Positions 56,401 to 64,000 of a stretch of DNA of 64,000 nt are shown piece after piece. Both the position numbers and the translations under genes were made by a program. The stretch's first letter is position 1; each line of letters starts with the position of its first letter. The notes below the pieces were generated by a model. It was not told the DNA's origin and did not search any database. It saw only the letters and a list, made by a program, of their open reading frames with translations. This DNA comes from Candidatus Polarisedimenticolia bacterium (lineage in GTDB: Bacteria > Acidobacteriota > Polarisedimenticolia > Gp22-AA2): the NCBI GenBank assembly GCA_036001465.1, contig DASYUH010000056.1, forward strand, positions 62,001 to 126,000. Reading direction: 5' to 3'.

Positions 56401-57196
56401 TCGAATCGATGATGAGACCGGTGAGCCTTTCGATGACTTCGGCCAGATGCAAGTCCTTCCCGGAGGAAGCCGGCGGCCCATCAAGGATGGCCGTCCGGAC
56501 CTCTTCCTCCTGAATCCCTTCTTCAACCAGGTGCTGCGGATCGGCAATTCCAACGAGGCGCGGTACAAGGGGATCGAGGTGGCGCTCAAGAAACGGCTGT
56601 CGCGCCGCTGGCAGATGCAGGGTTCCTACACCTATTCGCGGGCGATCGGCGCCGCCGAAGATTTCCAGTCGCGCCTGGGGAACGACCCCTCGACGGTCGA
56701 GTCCGAGTTCGGCTACCTCGACTACGACCAGCGACATGTGGTGAAGCTCTTCGCCACGACCTACCTGCCGCGCGACTGGCAGGTCGGCTCCTCGATGACC
56801 TGGGCCTCCGGCCTGCCGTACTCGATCGTGTCGCGCTTCTTCGCCCTGGACAACGAGGGCTTTCAGCAGTTCAGGACGCGATTCGGATACACGGCGATCG
56901 ATCCGGACTCGGGGCCCCGTTTCGTGCAGATGGCGAGGAACAGCGAGCGCAACGAATCGACGCTCGATCTCAACCTGAATCTCCGGAAGAGCTTCGTGAT
57001 GGGGCGGACGTCGGCCGCCGCCGTCCTCGAGATCTTCAACGTCCTGAACACGGACGACCTGCGCGTCTTCACGTACGAGCCGAACAAGGGGGAGTTCAAG
57101 CCGGGGGAGGGGATCCTCCTGGCGACTCCGCTCCAGCTCGACGCCGAACGGCGGTTCGGCCGGCGCTTCCAGATCGGTCTCCAGCTGGAGTTCTAG
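53483..57196 (+). CDS. Oar-like TonB-dependent receptor with Ca-binding-type repeats
   Basis: A 1237-residue outer-membrane protein. Signal peptide about 1-28 (cut after VQAQ), a carboxypeptidase-regulatory-like beta domain (about 30-120), the plug domain (about 135-260; YQEVLTLAPGVSDDDGDGNPNIHGARD, FVDGVSTTD, GGFANIITKSGGNEFEGA) and a large beta barrel. One outer loop (about residues 418-545) carries six or more acidic DxDxDG/DxNxNG-type loops (DTNGNG, DYDQDG, DRDGDG, DTDCDG and others) like dockerin or thrombospondin-3 repeats, plus four Cys. Transported ligand unknown; the C-terminal barrel strand ends FQIGLQLEF. No TonB box was pinned down. The ORF can be extended upstream to 53408, but ATG 53483 gives the proper signal peptide. 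Confidence 0.85.
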   Translation: MSSLFQLGRILIRALVLCGLTVFPVQAQTTGFLHGLVSSDKGDPLPGVVILVTSGGEGVAGRGAVTDKSGTFQIAGMPPAHDYSVRASLPGFATVTLSDVDVSAGEVSRIHITLSPETALREHVEVRAKPGMIDLAETTTSTQITSEFIDALPLFGRNYQEVLTLAPGVSDDDGDGNPNIHGARDTDMITFVDGVSTTDPLTGKAGAQLNLESIQEIEIKTSGATAEFSRAQGGFANIITKSGGNEFEGAFKMFWRGSLLDGNGAGIDDARLHAGVGEVELRDLRFNDYLPFISLGGPLVKDRAWFFVTSEYIQKQDPVNALSSSFVRELREYRQFVKLTWQATATQRLSLSLNYDPQEFLNEGLNGFTRQESGYSTKAGGTVLTLKATSILSPMIALESSLSSFDGRPALVPNLGRDTNGNGLLYDDRNNNGFADASERDSGSDYDQDGAWDVFEDLNQNHRLDPGEDRDGDGRVTPDFGCEGDAREDTDCDGHLDNIPEVEGEYGFFHSCYCDLNNDLDHDRRQDPGTEDRNNNRILDDMARPTGIYPYGRLVPVLPDRDYSYGQSIGIISGPYYKDLDDRRRRVTLRQDLSMYVPDASGSHDVKVGWSFEREQFKRTTKAGDILATIDDVCGGQATVTPSDSVGDPSITCISSYQPTVKALLPTESSVDNKATGMTGGLYVQDGFKPLPNLSLGFGLRFDRERTDSFGYTSFDPAAQRAPFDRIGSLMGTEKYLDDFLQGNNDKLRNFGILADPIFQGSTSSEQATAYLTDPMRLAAAGRLTRHHSENSFLSSRLGALLPEIFSGGEMNLQQLHELGILPQLRESFAITNNNLAPRLSVSWDPLADGRTKLFATWGRYYDKLFLGTIVGEEGPDYLGRYYDFAPSGISVQYDNPFNPRALGAVPNHYIGRYLSKSAPSATQVDRSLQTPFSDELTLGFEREIAPEVALSVSYISRSYRDQIQDIDVNHALRIDDETGEPFDDFGQMQVLPGGSRRPIKDGRPDLFLLNPFFNQVLRIGNSNEARYKGIEVALKKRLSRRWQMQGSYTYSRAIGAAEDFQSRLGNDPSTVESEFGYLDYDQRHVVKLFATTYLPRDWQVGSSMTWASGLPYSIVSRFFALDNEGFQQFRTRFGYTAIDPDSGPRFVQMARNSERNESTLDLNLNLRKSFVMGRTSAAAVLEIFNVLNTDDLRVFTYEPNKGEFKPGEGILLATPLQLDAERRFGRRFQIGLQLEF

Positions 57197-57222
57197 GGCG
57201 TCCGGGGCGCCGCCGCATCATC

Positions 57223-57228
57223 TATAAT
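57223..57228 (+). promoter_or_regulatory. -10 box for a leaderless lptE start
   Basis: Perfect TATAAT followed by 7 bases (GCGGGCG) and the ATG at 57236. An in-frame ATG at 57227 overlaps the box itself, exactly as for the sulfatase-like gene. No Shine-Dalgarno is visible before either ATG. Confidence 0.55.
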
Positions 57229-57235
57229 GCGGGCG

Positions 57236-57805
57236 ATGACGCCGGCGCCCCGCTCCGAACGCAACCCGGGATCGACCAGGAGAGTGTCCGGGCGGAATGG
57301 CGTCGCGTCCGTCCTGGCCCTGGCGCCGCTCCTCGCCGCCTGCGGGTACCACCTGGCCGGCCACTCGACCACCCTGCCGCCCGGCATCACGACGATCGGC
57401 ATCCCGACCTTCGTGAACCGCACCAACCGGCCGGAGCTGGAGCAACGGGTGACCGAGCACATCATCGACGAATTCACCACGCGGGGCCGGGTGCGCATCG
57501 TGCCCGGGGAGGAGGGGGCGCAGGCGATCCTGCGCGGGGAGATCCTGAGCTACGTCGTCACGCCGGTGGTCATCAGCCAGCTGGGTCGCGCCACCCGCTA
57601 CGAGATCCTGATCACCGCCCACGTCGCCCTGAGCGAAACCACCACGGACCGGGCCCTGTGGGAGGACGACCACTTCCTGTTCAAGCGGCAGTACGACGTG
57701 CAGAGCGATCCGCAGGCGTTCATCGACCAGGAGATCGTGGCGATCGACGACGTCGCCACCGACTTCTCTCGCAGCGTCGTCACGTCGATCCTCGAGGGAT
57801 TCTGA
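57236..57805 (+). CDS. lptE: LPS-assembly lipoprotein LptE
   Basis: A 189-residue outer-membrane lipoprotein that plugs the LptD translocon and helps insert lipopolysaccharide. Signal region with lipobox LLAACGYHLAG (Cys35). The TTIGIPTFVNRTNRPELEQRVTEHIIDEF segment matches LptE. The signal is preceded by an unusually long basic N-terminus of about 24 residues, so translation may start at a later codon, but none is supported better than the leaderless ATG 57236. The holA gene follows 7 bases on, a common pairing. LptD and other Lpt genes lie outside the window. Confidence 0.87.
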   Translation: MTPAPRSERNPGSTRRVSGRNGVASVLALAPLLAACGYHLAGHSTTLPPGITTIGIPTFVNRTNRPELEQRVTEHIIDEFTTRGRVRIVPGEEGAQAILRGEILSYVVTPVVISQLGRATRYEILITAHVALSETTTDRALWEDDHFLFKRQYDVQSDPQAFIDQEIVAIDDVATDFSRSVVTSILEGF

Positions 57806-57812
57806 AGCCGCC

Positions 57813-58838
57813 GTGCCCGCGTCCCTGAGCTTCGAAGGGTTCCAGGAGAGCCTGAAACAGGGGAAGGTGTCTCCCGCCTACCTGTTCGAGGGGGCGGAGG
57901 CCCATTTCCACGACGAGGGCATCCGCCTGCTGGAATCGGCCTGCGTGCCCGGCGAGGCGCTGTCGATCGATCGCGAGTCCCTGCGCGGCAGCGAGATCTC
58001 CCTCGCGGCGATTCTCGACCTGGCTTCGACCTACCCGATGGGAGGCGGCCTCCGCCTGGTGATCGTCCGCCAGGCGGGGGAGGTCCGGTGCGACGACGCC
58101 GCGCCGATCAAGGCGTATCTGAAAGCGCCCAACCCGAAGGCCTGCCTGGTGTTCAGCGATCCCGGGTTCGATCGGCGCCGGACCTTGTACCGGACCCTCC
58201 TCGACCTGGCCGTGCGGGTCGACTGCTCTCCCCTCGACGAAACGCGGACGGCGACCTGGGTGCGGGAGCGGCTGCGCGGGCGGGGATTCGGCCTCAGCCC
58301 CGACCTGGCCGCGGCGGTCGCCGCGGGCCTGGCCGGCGCGGGGCTCGCGCGCGTGAGCTCCGAAATGGACAGGCTGATGAACGCCATCGGCAGTCCCCGT
58401 CCCGTCGAGGCGTCCGACCTGGTGCTCGTGGCGGACGTGCCGCGCGTCGAGGACGCCTTCCGTCTGGCGGCCCACCTCGTGCGCGGCGAGAGGGGAGAGG
58501 CGATCGGCATCGCTCGCGCCCTGCTCCGGTCGGGCGAGGAGCCGGTCAAGCTCCTGGGAGGCATCTCGTGGTACGTCCGGAACGCGCTCCGGGCGCGCGC
58601 CGCCGAGACTCGCCGGCTTCCTCCCCACGAATCCACCCGCCTGTACGGCATCGACCGGGGCCGGATCGAGCGCTTCTCCCGCGAGATGGGCCGGGCGAGC
58701 GTCGACGATCTGCGGGACGCCCTGGCCCTCTGCCTGCGGACCGATCGCGAGCTCAAGGGGCGGGGCGCGAGGGACCCGCTCCACGCCCTGGAGCGCCTGG
58801 TGCACCACGCCGGGCGGCGCCCCCGGAGATCGGCATGA
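57813..58838 (+). CDS. holA: DNA polymerase III subunit delta
   Basis: A 341-residue clamp-loader subunit that opens the beta clamp. Seen: [20 protein letters not shown] at the start, the AAA-like core ([27 protein letters not shown]) and the C-terminal collar domain ([45 protein letters not shown]). No Walker A, as expected for delta. Start GTG 57813; the stop overlaps guaA as ATGA. Confidence 0.92.
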   Translation: MPASLSFEGFQESLKQGKVSPAYLFEGAEAHFHDEGIRLLESACVPGEALSIDRESLRGSEISLAAILDLASTYPMGGGLRLVIVRQAGEVRCDDAAPIKAYLKAPNPKACLVFSDPGFDRRRTLYRTLLDLAVRVDCSPLDETRTATWVRERLRGRGFGLSPDLAAAVAAGLAGAGLARVSSEMDRLMNAIGSPRPVEASDLVLVADVPRVEDAFRLAAHLVRGERGEAIGIARALLRSGEEPVKLLGGISWYVRNALRARAAETRRLPPHESTRLYGIDRGRIERFSREMGRASVDDLRDALALCLRTDRELKGRGARDPLHALERLVHHAGRRPRRSA

Positions 58839-60385
58839 GTCGCGCCGCCGCTCCGGCGCGCGAGACGATCGTCGTCCTGGACTTCGGCGCGCAGTACTCC
58901 CAGCTGATCGCCCGGCGAGTGCGGGAGCTGTCCGTGTACAGCGAGATCCTGCCCTTCGACACCCCTCCCGAGAGCCTGCGCGGGGCGCGCGGCATCATCC
59001 TCTCGGGCGGCCCCGACTCCGTCGACGCTCCGGGCGCGCCGCGGCTCGATCCGGCGCTGTACCGGCTCGGCGTGCCGATCCTGGGGATCTGCTACGGCAT
59101 GCAGCTCATGGCGCACGATCTCGGCGGCAAGGTCGTCCGCGCCCGGGAGCGCGAATTCGGCCCGTCGCATCTGCGCGTCCTGCGCTCGAGCGGCCTGTTC
59201 GCCGGGCTGCCGGCCGAGCAGAGGGTCTGGATGAGCCATGGGGACGAGGTGATCGAGGTGCCCTCCGGCTTCGAGCGCACTGCGACCAGCACCAACTCCG
59301 ACTGCGCGGCCATGGCCGACGAGTCGCGCCGCATGCACGCCATCCAGTTCCATCCCGAGGTGGCGCACACCGAGCATGGCCGGGAGATGTTGCGCCGTTT
59401 CGTCCTCGGCGTCTGCGGCTGCGCGGGGACATGGAAGATGTCGTCGTTCATCGAGGAGTCGACGCAGGCGGTGCGCGAGAAAGTCGGCTGCGGGCGGGTG
59501 GTGGCCGGGCTCAGCGGCGGGGTCGATTCCGCCGTCGCGGCGCTCCTGATCCACCGGGCGATCGGCGACCGGATGCACGCCCTGTTCGTGGACAACGGCC
59601 TGTTGCGCCGCGACGAGGCGGCGGCGGTCCTTCAGACCTTCGAGCGCTCCTTTCATCTGCCGGTCCGATCGGTCGACGCCTCCGCGCGGTTCCTGAAGTC
59701 TCTCAACGGGGTCGCCGATCCCGAGGAGAAGCGGCGCATCGTCGGCCGGGTCTTCGTCGAGGTGTTCGAGGAAGCGGCCCGGGCCCTCGGACCGGTCGAG
59801 TTCCTCGCGCAGGGGACCCTGTATCCGGACCTGATCGAGTCCACCTCGCACAAGGGCCCCTCCGCCGTCATCAAGACGCACCACAATGTCGGCGGCCTGC
59901 CGGCGCACATGAAGCTGCGGCTGGTGGAGCCTCTGCGCGAGCTGTTCAAGGACGAGGTCCGTGCGGTCGGGCGGGAGCTGGGGCTGGATGACCGTATTCT
60001 GATGCGCCATCCCTTTCCGGGTCCCGGCCTGGCGGTCCGCGTCCTCGGCGAGGTGACCCGGGAGCGCCTCGATATCCTGCGCGCGGTGGATGCCATCTTC
60101 CTCGAAGAGCTGCAGGCGGCCGGACTCTATGGGTCGACCTCCCAAGCGTTCGCCGTCCTGCTGCCCGTGCGCAGCGTCGGCGTGATGGGGGACGGGAGGA
60201 CCTACGAGAACGTCGCGGCCCTGCGAGCGGTGTCCACGGACGATTTCATGACGGCCGACTGGACCCGCCTGCCGCAGGACTTTCTCGCCAGGGTCAGCGC
60301 CCGCATCGTCAACGAGGCGCGGGGAGTCAACCGGGTCGTCTACGACATCAGCAGCAAGCCTCCGGCCACCATCGAGTGGGAATAG
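58835..60385 (+). CDS. guaA: GMP synthase (glutamine-hydrolysing)
   Basis: A 516-residue two-domain enzyme turning XMP to GMP. The glutaminase half has [18 protein letters not shown], the catalytic Cys in [11 protein letters not shown] and the triad His-Glu in [10 protein letters not shown]. The synthetase half has the PP-loop [11 protein letters not shown] and the dimerisation end ([32 protein letters not shown]). Complete. The dnaE gene starts 5 bases after the stop. Confidence 0.97.
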   Translation: MSRAAAPARETIVVLDFGAQYSQLIARRVRELSVYSEILPFDTPPESLRGARGIILSGGPDSVDAPGAPRLDPALYRLGVPILGICYGMQLMAHDLGGKVVRAREREFGPSHLRVLRSSGLFAGLPAEQRVWMSHGDEVIEVPSGFERTATSTNSDCAAMADESRRMHAIQFHPEVAHTEHGREMLRRFVLGVCGCAGTWKMSSFIEESTQAVREKVGCGRVVAGLSGGVDSAVAALLIHRAIGDRMHALFVDNGLLRRDEAAAVLQTFERSFHLPVRSVDASARFLKSLNGVADPEEKRRIVGRVFVEVFEEAARALGPVEFLAQGTLYPDLIESTSHKGPSAVIKTHHNVGGLPAHMKLRLVEPLRELFKDEVRAVGRELGLDDRILMRHPFPGPGLAVRVLGEVTRERLDILRAVDAIFLEELQAAGLYGSTSQAFAVLLPVRSVGVMGDGRTYENVAALRAVSTDDFMTADWTRLPQDFLARVSARIVNEARGVNRVVYDISSKPPATIEWE

Positions 60386-60390
60386 GGGCG

Positions 60391-63300
60391 ATGGCCACCC
60401 GGAGCTTCGTCCACCTGCATAACCACTCGCAGTACTCCCTCCTCGACGGCGCCTCCAAGCTGGAGGAGCTGGTGGAGCGCGCGGCGCGTTTCGAGATGCC
60501 CGCCGTGGCGATCACCGACCACGGCAACCTGTTCGGCGCGATCCCGTTCTTCGAAGCCGCCGCGGAGAAGGGGATCAAGCCGATCCTTGGGTGCGAGACG
60601 TATCTCGCCCCCGGCAGCCGCACCGACAAGACCCCCTCGGCAGGCAGGAAGCCTTACTACCACCTGCTTCTCCTGGCACGCGACGCGGAGGGATACCGGA
60701 ACCTCATGCGCCTGTCGACCGCCGGGTTCCTGGACGGGTATTACTACCGGCCGCGCATCGACCGGGAGCTCCTCGCGAGGCACGCCGGCGGGCTGATCGC
60801 CACCTCCACCTGCCTCGGCGGGGAGATCCCCCAGCTGATCCTGTCCGGGCGGCGGGCCGACGCGGAGCGCGTCGCGGGCGAGTACCGCGAGCTGTTCGGC
60901 GCCGACAATTTCTTCCTCGAGATCCAGGACCAGGGGATTCCCGAGGAGAAATCCCTGAACGAGATCCTGGTCCCGCTCGGGCGGCGGCTCAAGATCCCGC
61001 TCCTGGCCACCAACGACTGCCACTTCCTGTCGCGTGAGGACCATTTCGCGCACGACATCCTGATCTGCATCCAGACCGGGAAGACGGTGAAGGAGGCGGA
61101 GCGGATGCGCTTCACCGCGGAGCACTACTTCAAGTCGCCGGAGGAGATGTGGGGGACCTTCCGCGACCTTCCCGACGCCGCGGAGAACACGCTTCGGGTG
61201 GCCGAGCGCTGCAACCTCACGATCGAGAAGGGGGGCAACCTCCTGCCCCACTTCCGGGTGCCCGAAGGAAAGACCGTGGAAGCCTACTTCCGCGAGGTGG
61301 CCGGCCGCGGCTTCGAGGAGAGGCTCGCGGCCTGGAGCGAGCTCGAACGGAAGGGAAGGCTCCGCGTGCCGCTGGACGAGTACCGCCGCCGGCTCGAGAG
61401 CGAGATCGAGATGGTGGTGCGCATGGGGTTCGCCGGCTACTTTCTGATCGTCTGGGACTTCATCAAGCACGCGCGCGACCGCGGCATTCCGGTCGGTCCG
61501 GGACGCGGCTCGGCGGCCGGATCCCTGGCGGCCTACTGCCTGCGCATCACGGACATCGATCCGCTGGAGTACGACCTCCTGTTCGAGCGCTTCCTCAACC
61601 CGGAGAGGGTCACGATGCCCGACATCGACATCGACTTCTGCATCCGCGGGCGGGGCGAGGTGATCGATTACGTGCGCGACAAGTACGGGCGGGACAACGT
61701 GGCGCAGATCATCACGTTCGCCACCATGGGCGCCAAGGCCGTCATCCGCGACGCCGGCCGCGGGCTGGACGTGCCGTACGGCGACTGCGACCGGATCGCC
61801 AAGATGATCCCCGCCGAGCCGGACATGACCATCGACAAGGCCTTGCAGCAGGTGCCGGCGCTGCGCCAGATGCACGAGAAGGACGAGCGCATCCGGCAGC
61901 TCCTGGACGTGTCCCGGAGGCTGGAAGGACTGACCCGGCACGCCTCGGTGCACGCCGCCGGAGTGGTGATCTCGCCCCGGCCCATCGTCGAATTCTCGCC
62001 CCTGGCGCGCACCCGCGACGACGAGATCGTCACCCAGTATGCGATGGACGAGATCGGCAGCATCGGCCTCCTGAAGATGGACTTCCTGGGGCTGAAGACG
62101 CTGACCCTCATCCACGACTGCGTGGCGAGGCTGCGTGAGGAGGAGGGGGCCACCATCGACATCGAGGCGCTCCCCCTGGACGATCCGGGAACGTACGCGC
62201 TGTTCCAGGCCGCGCGCACGGCGGGCGTGTTCCAGTTCGAGTCCTCGGGCATGCAGGACATCCTGCGCAAGCTCAAGCCCGATCGGTTCGACGATCTCAT
62301 CGCGCTCAACGCGCTGTTCCGGCCGGGTCCCATCGGATCGGGAATGATCGACGACTACATCGAGCGCCGGCACGGGCGCAAGGCCATCGAGTACATCGTG
62401 CCGCAGCTCGAGGAGATTCTGGGCGTGACGTACGGAGTCATCGTGTATCAGGAGCAGGTGATGCAGATCGCCTCCCGCCTGGCGGGTTTTTCCCTGGGTG
62501 AGGCCGACATCCTTCGCCGCGCCATGGGGAAGAAGAAAAAGGACGTCATGGCGGCGCAGCGGGAGGCGTTCATCAAAGGGTGCCGCGCGCGCGGAGTCGG
62601 GGACAAGGACGCCCGGCGCATCTTCGAGCTGATGGAGTATTTCGCCGGGTACGGGTTCAACAAGGCGCATTCGACCGCCTACGCCCTGATCGCCTACCAG
62701 ACCGCCTGGCTCAAGTCGGGCTACCCGAGGCACTTCATGGCGGCCCTGCTGACCGCCGAAAAGGACAACACCGACAACATCGTCAAATACATCGGTGAGT
62801 GCCGGGACATGGGGATTGCCGTGTTGCCGCCGCACGTGAATCGATCCGGAGTCGATTTCTCGGTCGAGGAGGGGGGGATCCGGTTCGGGCTGGGAGCGGT
62901 CAAGAACGTCGGGGAGGGGGCGGCGCGCATGATGGTCGAGACTCGCGGGCGGGTCGGCCCCTTCGGGTCGCTCGCGGCCCTGTGCCGCGAGGTCGATCTC
63001 AAGACGGTCAACAAGCGCACCCTCGAGTCGCTGGTCAAGGCGGGCGCCCTCGAAGGCCTGGGCCCCAACCGGGCGACGCTGTGCGCGGGCGTGGACGCGG
63101 CCATCGACGCCAGCCAGAAGGCGACCCGCGACCGCGAGAGCGGTCAGGCGGGTCTGTTCGGGGGCGGACACGGACCGGCGGACCCGCGCGCGCCGAACCC
63201 TCTTCCGGAGTGGCCCGAAAAGGAGCTTCTCGCCTTCGAGAAGGAAACGCTCGGCTTCTACATGGCCGGCCATCCCTTCCGGGAGTACGCGACGCGCATC

Positions 63301-63846
63301 GGCGGCCTGGTGACCCACACGTCGCAGACCCTGAAGGAAGTCCAGAAGCCGCGCAAGGCGACGATCGCCGGCATCGTGTCCTCCCTGAAGCGCCGCAAGA
63401 CGCGCCGCGGCGACATGATGGCGGTGATGAACCTGGAGGATCTCGACGGGGCGGTCGAGATCGTGGTGTTTCCCGACCTCTACGCCCGCCACAAATCGCT
63501 CCTGGCGGACGAGGCGGCCCTTCTGGTCACCGGAAACGTCGAGATCGCGGACGAGCAGCGGCGCCTGATCGCGGAAACCTTCCTCCCCCTGGATCGGGCC
63601 GAGGACCGGGTCAGGGAGATCGTCATCTCCATCCCGTCCGCCGGCCTGGAAGAGTCGGCCGTCGGGCGCGTGCGCGACCTGCTGCGAGATCGGCCCGGGC
63701 CATGTCCGGTCTTTCTCGAGGTCACGCAGCCGAGCGGCTTTCGGGCCACCCTGAAAGCGTCCCAGGCCCTCAAAGTCTCGCCCAGTCCCGATCTCACCTC
63801 GGCCCTGGAGCAGCTTCTCGGGAAAGGAGCCGTAAGATTCCGTTGA
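60391..63846 (+). CDS. dnaE: DNA polymerase III subunit alpha
   Basis: A 1151-residue replicative polymerase of the DnaE1 type. N-terminal PHP domain ([26 protein letters not shown]), palm with the catalytic Asp pair in [16 protein letters not shown], fingers ([51 protein letters not shown]), helix-hairpin-helix region and a C-terminal OB fold ([31 protein letters not shown]). No proofreading exonuclease domain, which sets it apart from PolC. ATG 60391 was chosen over a GTG at 60376 because it sits right at the conserved start. The 3' end contains the metK -35. Confidence 0.96.
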   Translation: MATRSFVHLHNHSQYSLLDGASKLEELVERAARFEMPAVAITDHGNLFGAIPFFEAAAEKGIKPILGCETYLAPGSRTDKTPSAGRKPYYHLLLLARDAEGYRNLMRLSTAGFLDGYYYRPRIDRELLARHAGGLIATSTCLGGEIPQLILSGRRADAERVAGEYRELFGADNFFLEIQDQGIPEEKSLNEILVPLGRRLKIPLLATNDCHFLSREDHFAHDILICIQTGKTVKEAERMRFTAEHYFKSPEEMWGTFRDLPDAAENTLRVAERCNLTIEKGGNLLPHFRVPEGKTVEAYFREVAGRGFEERLAAWSELERKGRLRVPLDEYRRRLESEIEMVVRMGFAGYFLIVWDFIKHARDRGIPVGPGRGSAAGSLAAYCLRITDIDPLEYDLLFERFLNPERVTMPDIDIDFCIRGRGEVIDYVRDKYGRDNVAQIITFATMGAKAVIRDAGRGLDVPYGDCDRIAKMIPAEPDMTIDKALQQVPALRQMHEKDERIRQLLDVSRRLEGLTRHASVHAAGVVISPRPIVEFSPLARTRDDEIVTQYAMDEIGSIGLLKMDFLGLKTLTLIHDCVARLREEEGATIDIEALPLDDPGTYALFQAARTAGVFQFESSGMQDILRKLKPDRFDDLIALNALFRPGPIGSGMIDDYIERRHGRKAIEYIVPQLEEILGVTYGVIVYQEQVMQIASRLAGFSLGEADILRRAMGKKKKDVMAAQREAFIKGCRARGVGDKDARRIFELMEYFAGYGFNKAHSTAYALIAYQTAWLKSGYPRHFMAALLTAEKDNTDNIVKYIGECRDMGIAVLPPHVNRSGVDFSVEEGGIRFGLGAVKNVGEGAARMMVETRGRVGPFGSLAALCREVDLKTVNKRTLESLVKAGALEGLGPNRATLCAGVDAAIDASQKATRDRESGQAGLFGGGHGPADPRAPNPLPEWPEKELLAFEKETLGFYMAGHPFREYATRIGGLVTHTSQTLKEVQKPRKATIAGIVSSLKRRKTRRGDMMAVMNLEDLDGAVEIVVFPDLYARHKSLLADEAALLVTGNVEIADEQRRLIAETFLPLDRAEDRVREIVISIPSAGLEESAVGRVRDLLRDRPGPCPVFLEVTQPSGFRATLKASQALKVSPSPDLTSALEQLLGKGAVRFR

Positions 63847-63871
63847 CTTCAGCCCGGAACCCCCGTATTAT
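63843..63871 (+). promoter_or_regulatory. promoter of metK
   Basis: TTGACT (63843-63848), 17-base spacer, TATTAT (63866-63871). Predicted start near 63879, giving a leader of about 52 bases, too short for a typical SAM riboswitch and without its conserved helices. Confidence 0.65.
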
Positions 63872-63931
63872 GTACACTTTCCAAGACCAAGTGGAACGCA
63901 CGAAAAGGGGCGCACCGTATGGGGACCGTGC

Positions 63932-64000
63932 ATGACGAAGGGTAGATTCCTGTTCACTTCCGAATCGGTGACCGAGGGTCACCCGGACAAGGTCGCCGAT
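63932..64000 (+). CDS. metK: S-adenosylmethionine synthetase, N-terminus only
   Basis: Only the first 23 codons are in the window. [16 protein letters not shown] is the diagnostic N-terminus of MetK, including the ATP-phosphate-contacting His of GHPDK. The enzyme makes SAM from methionine and ATP, the cosubstrate used by the radical SAM enzymes and the methyltransferase found in this window. A short out-of-frame ATG frame (63919-63945) overlaps the start. The remainder lies beyond the window end. Confidence 0.92.
   Translation, partial: MTKGRFLFTSESVTEGHPDKVAD

Noticed and set aside
63919-63945. Eight-codon frame overlapping the metK start as a regulatory uORF
   Set aside because: Nothing beyond a chance ATG supports it; no conserved peptide or attenuator structure can be seen in the short leader.
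1-64000. CRISPR arrays, tRNA or rRNA genes, insertion sequences, prophage or plasmid origins
   Set aside because: Both strands were read for repeats, cloverleaf-like segments and transposase or integrase motifs, and none could be supported.

Overview
The window is very GC-rich DNA from a Gram-negative bacterium: it carries an LptE-type outer-membrane lipoprotein, an Oar-like TonB-dependent receptor and a capsule/exopolysaccharide export system. The mix of Bat genes, acyl-CoA metabolism, large Oar-like receptors and tightly overlapping operons suggests an Acidobacteriota-like organism, but no rRNA or other phylogenetic marker gene was analysed, so this is inference. No tRNA, rRNA, CRISPR array, insertion sequence or phage gene was recognised. 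No stretch longer than 300 bases lacks a gene or gene remnant.

Layout. 1-3437 (+): the tail of a Bat (aerotolerance) operon (batD partial, batE) and the heme chaperone gene hemW. 3493-5754: a lipoprotein of the sulfatase/phosphotransferase superfamily (-), a threonine-aldolase remnant (+) and a small heat-shock gene (-) whose sigma70-type promoter lies inside a HAIR-like operator. 5870-10152 (+): acyl-CoA dehydrogenase, a MeaB GTPase fused to methylmalonyl-CoA epimerase, a two-subunit 3-oxoacid CoA-transferase and a small unknown gene. 10205-12022 (-): a membrane GAF-GGDEF diguanylate cyclase. 12088-16995 (+): a small protein plus patatin phospholipase, methylthioadenosine phosphorylase plus PfkB kinase plus a membrane protein, and ribH-nusB. 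17230-22483 (+): a chemosensory cluster (cheA, cheW, a zinc-ribbon pseudo-receiver, a receiver-less cheB, a coiled-coil/GAF protein and a CheY-like regulator) with no receptor or cheR beside it.

22426-50609 (-): one apparent operon of 24 genes with at most 6 bases between neighbours. Read in the direction of transcription, it begins with a peptide-maturation module: NTP_transf_5 nucleotidyltransferase, PqqD-like recognition protein, radical SAM/SPASM enzyme, a 64-residue candidate precursor peptide and an HPr-kinase-like kinase. A control pair follows (response regulator; a GspE-like pseudo-ATPase fused to an HD domain). Then comes a complete Wzx/Wzy-type polysaccharide pathway: export protein with an extra SipW-like peptidase domain, tyrosine autokinase, polymerase/ligase, flippase, five glycosyltransferases of several families, heptosyltransferase-like enzyme, methyltransferase, PHP protein, WbqC, PIG-L deacetylase, sugar aminotransferase, WecA-type initiating transferase and asparagine synthetase-like amidotransferase. 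Placing a RiPP-type module at the head of an exopolysaccharide operon is the most unusual feature of the window.

50817-64000 (+): housekeeping genes leuS, a TonB-dependent receptor with calcium-binding-type repeats, lptE, holA, guaA, dnaE and the start of metK. At four places a -10 box lies exactly 7 bases before an ATG, which suggests leaderless transcripts. A 43-bp element occurs twice, each time between convergent genes.
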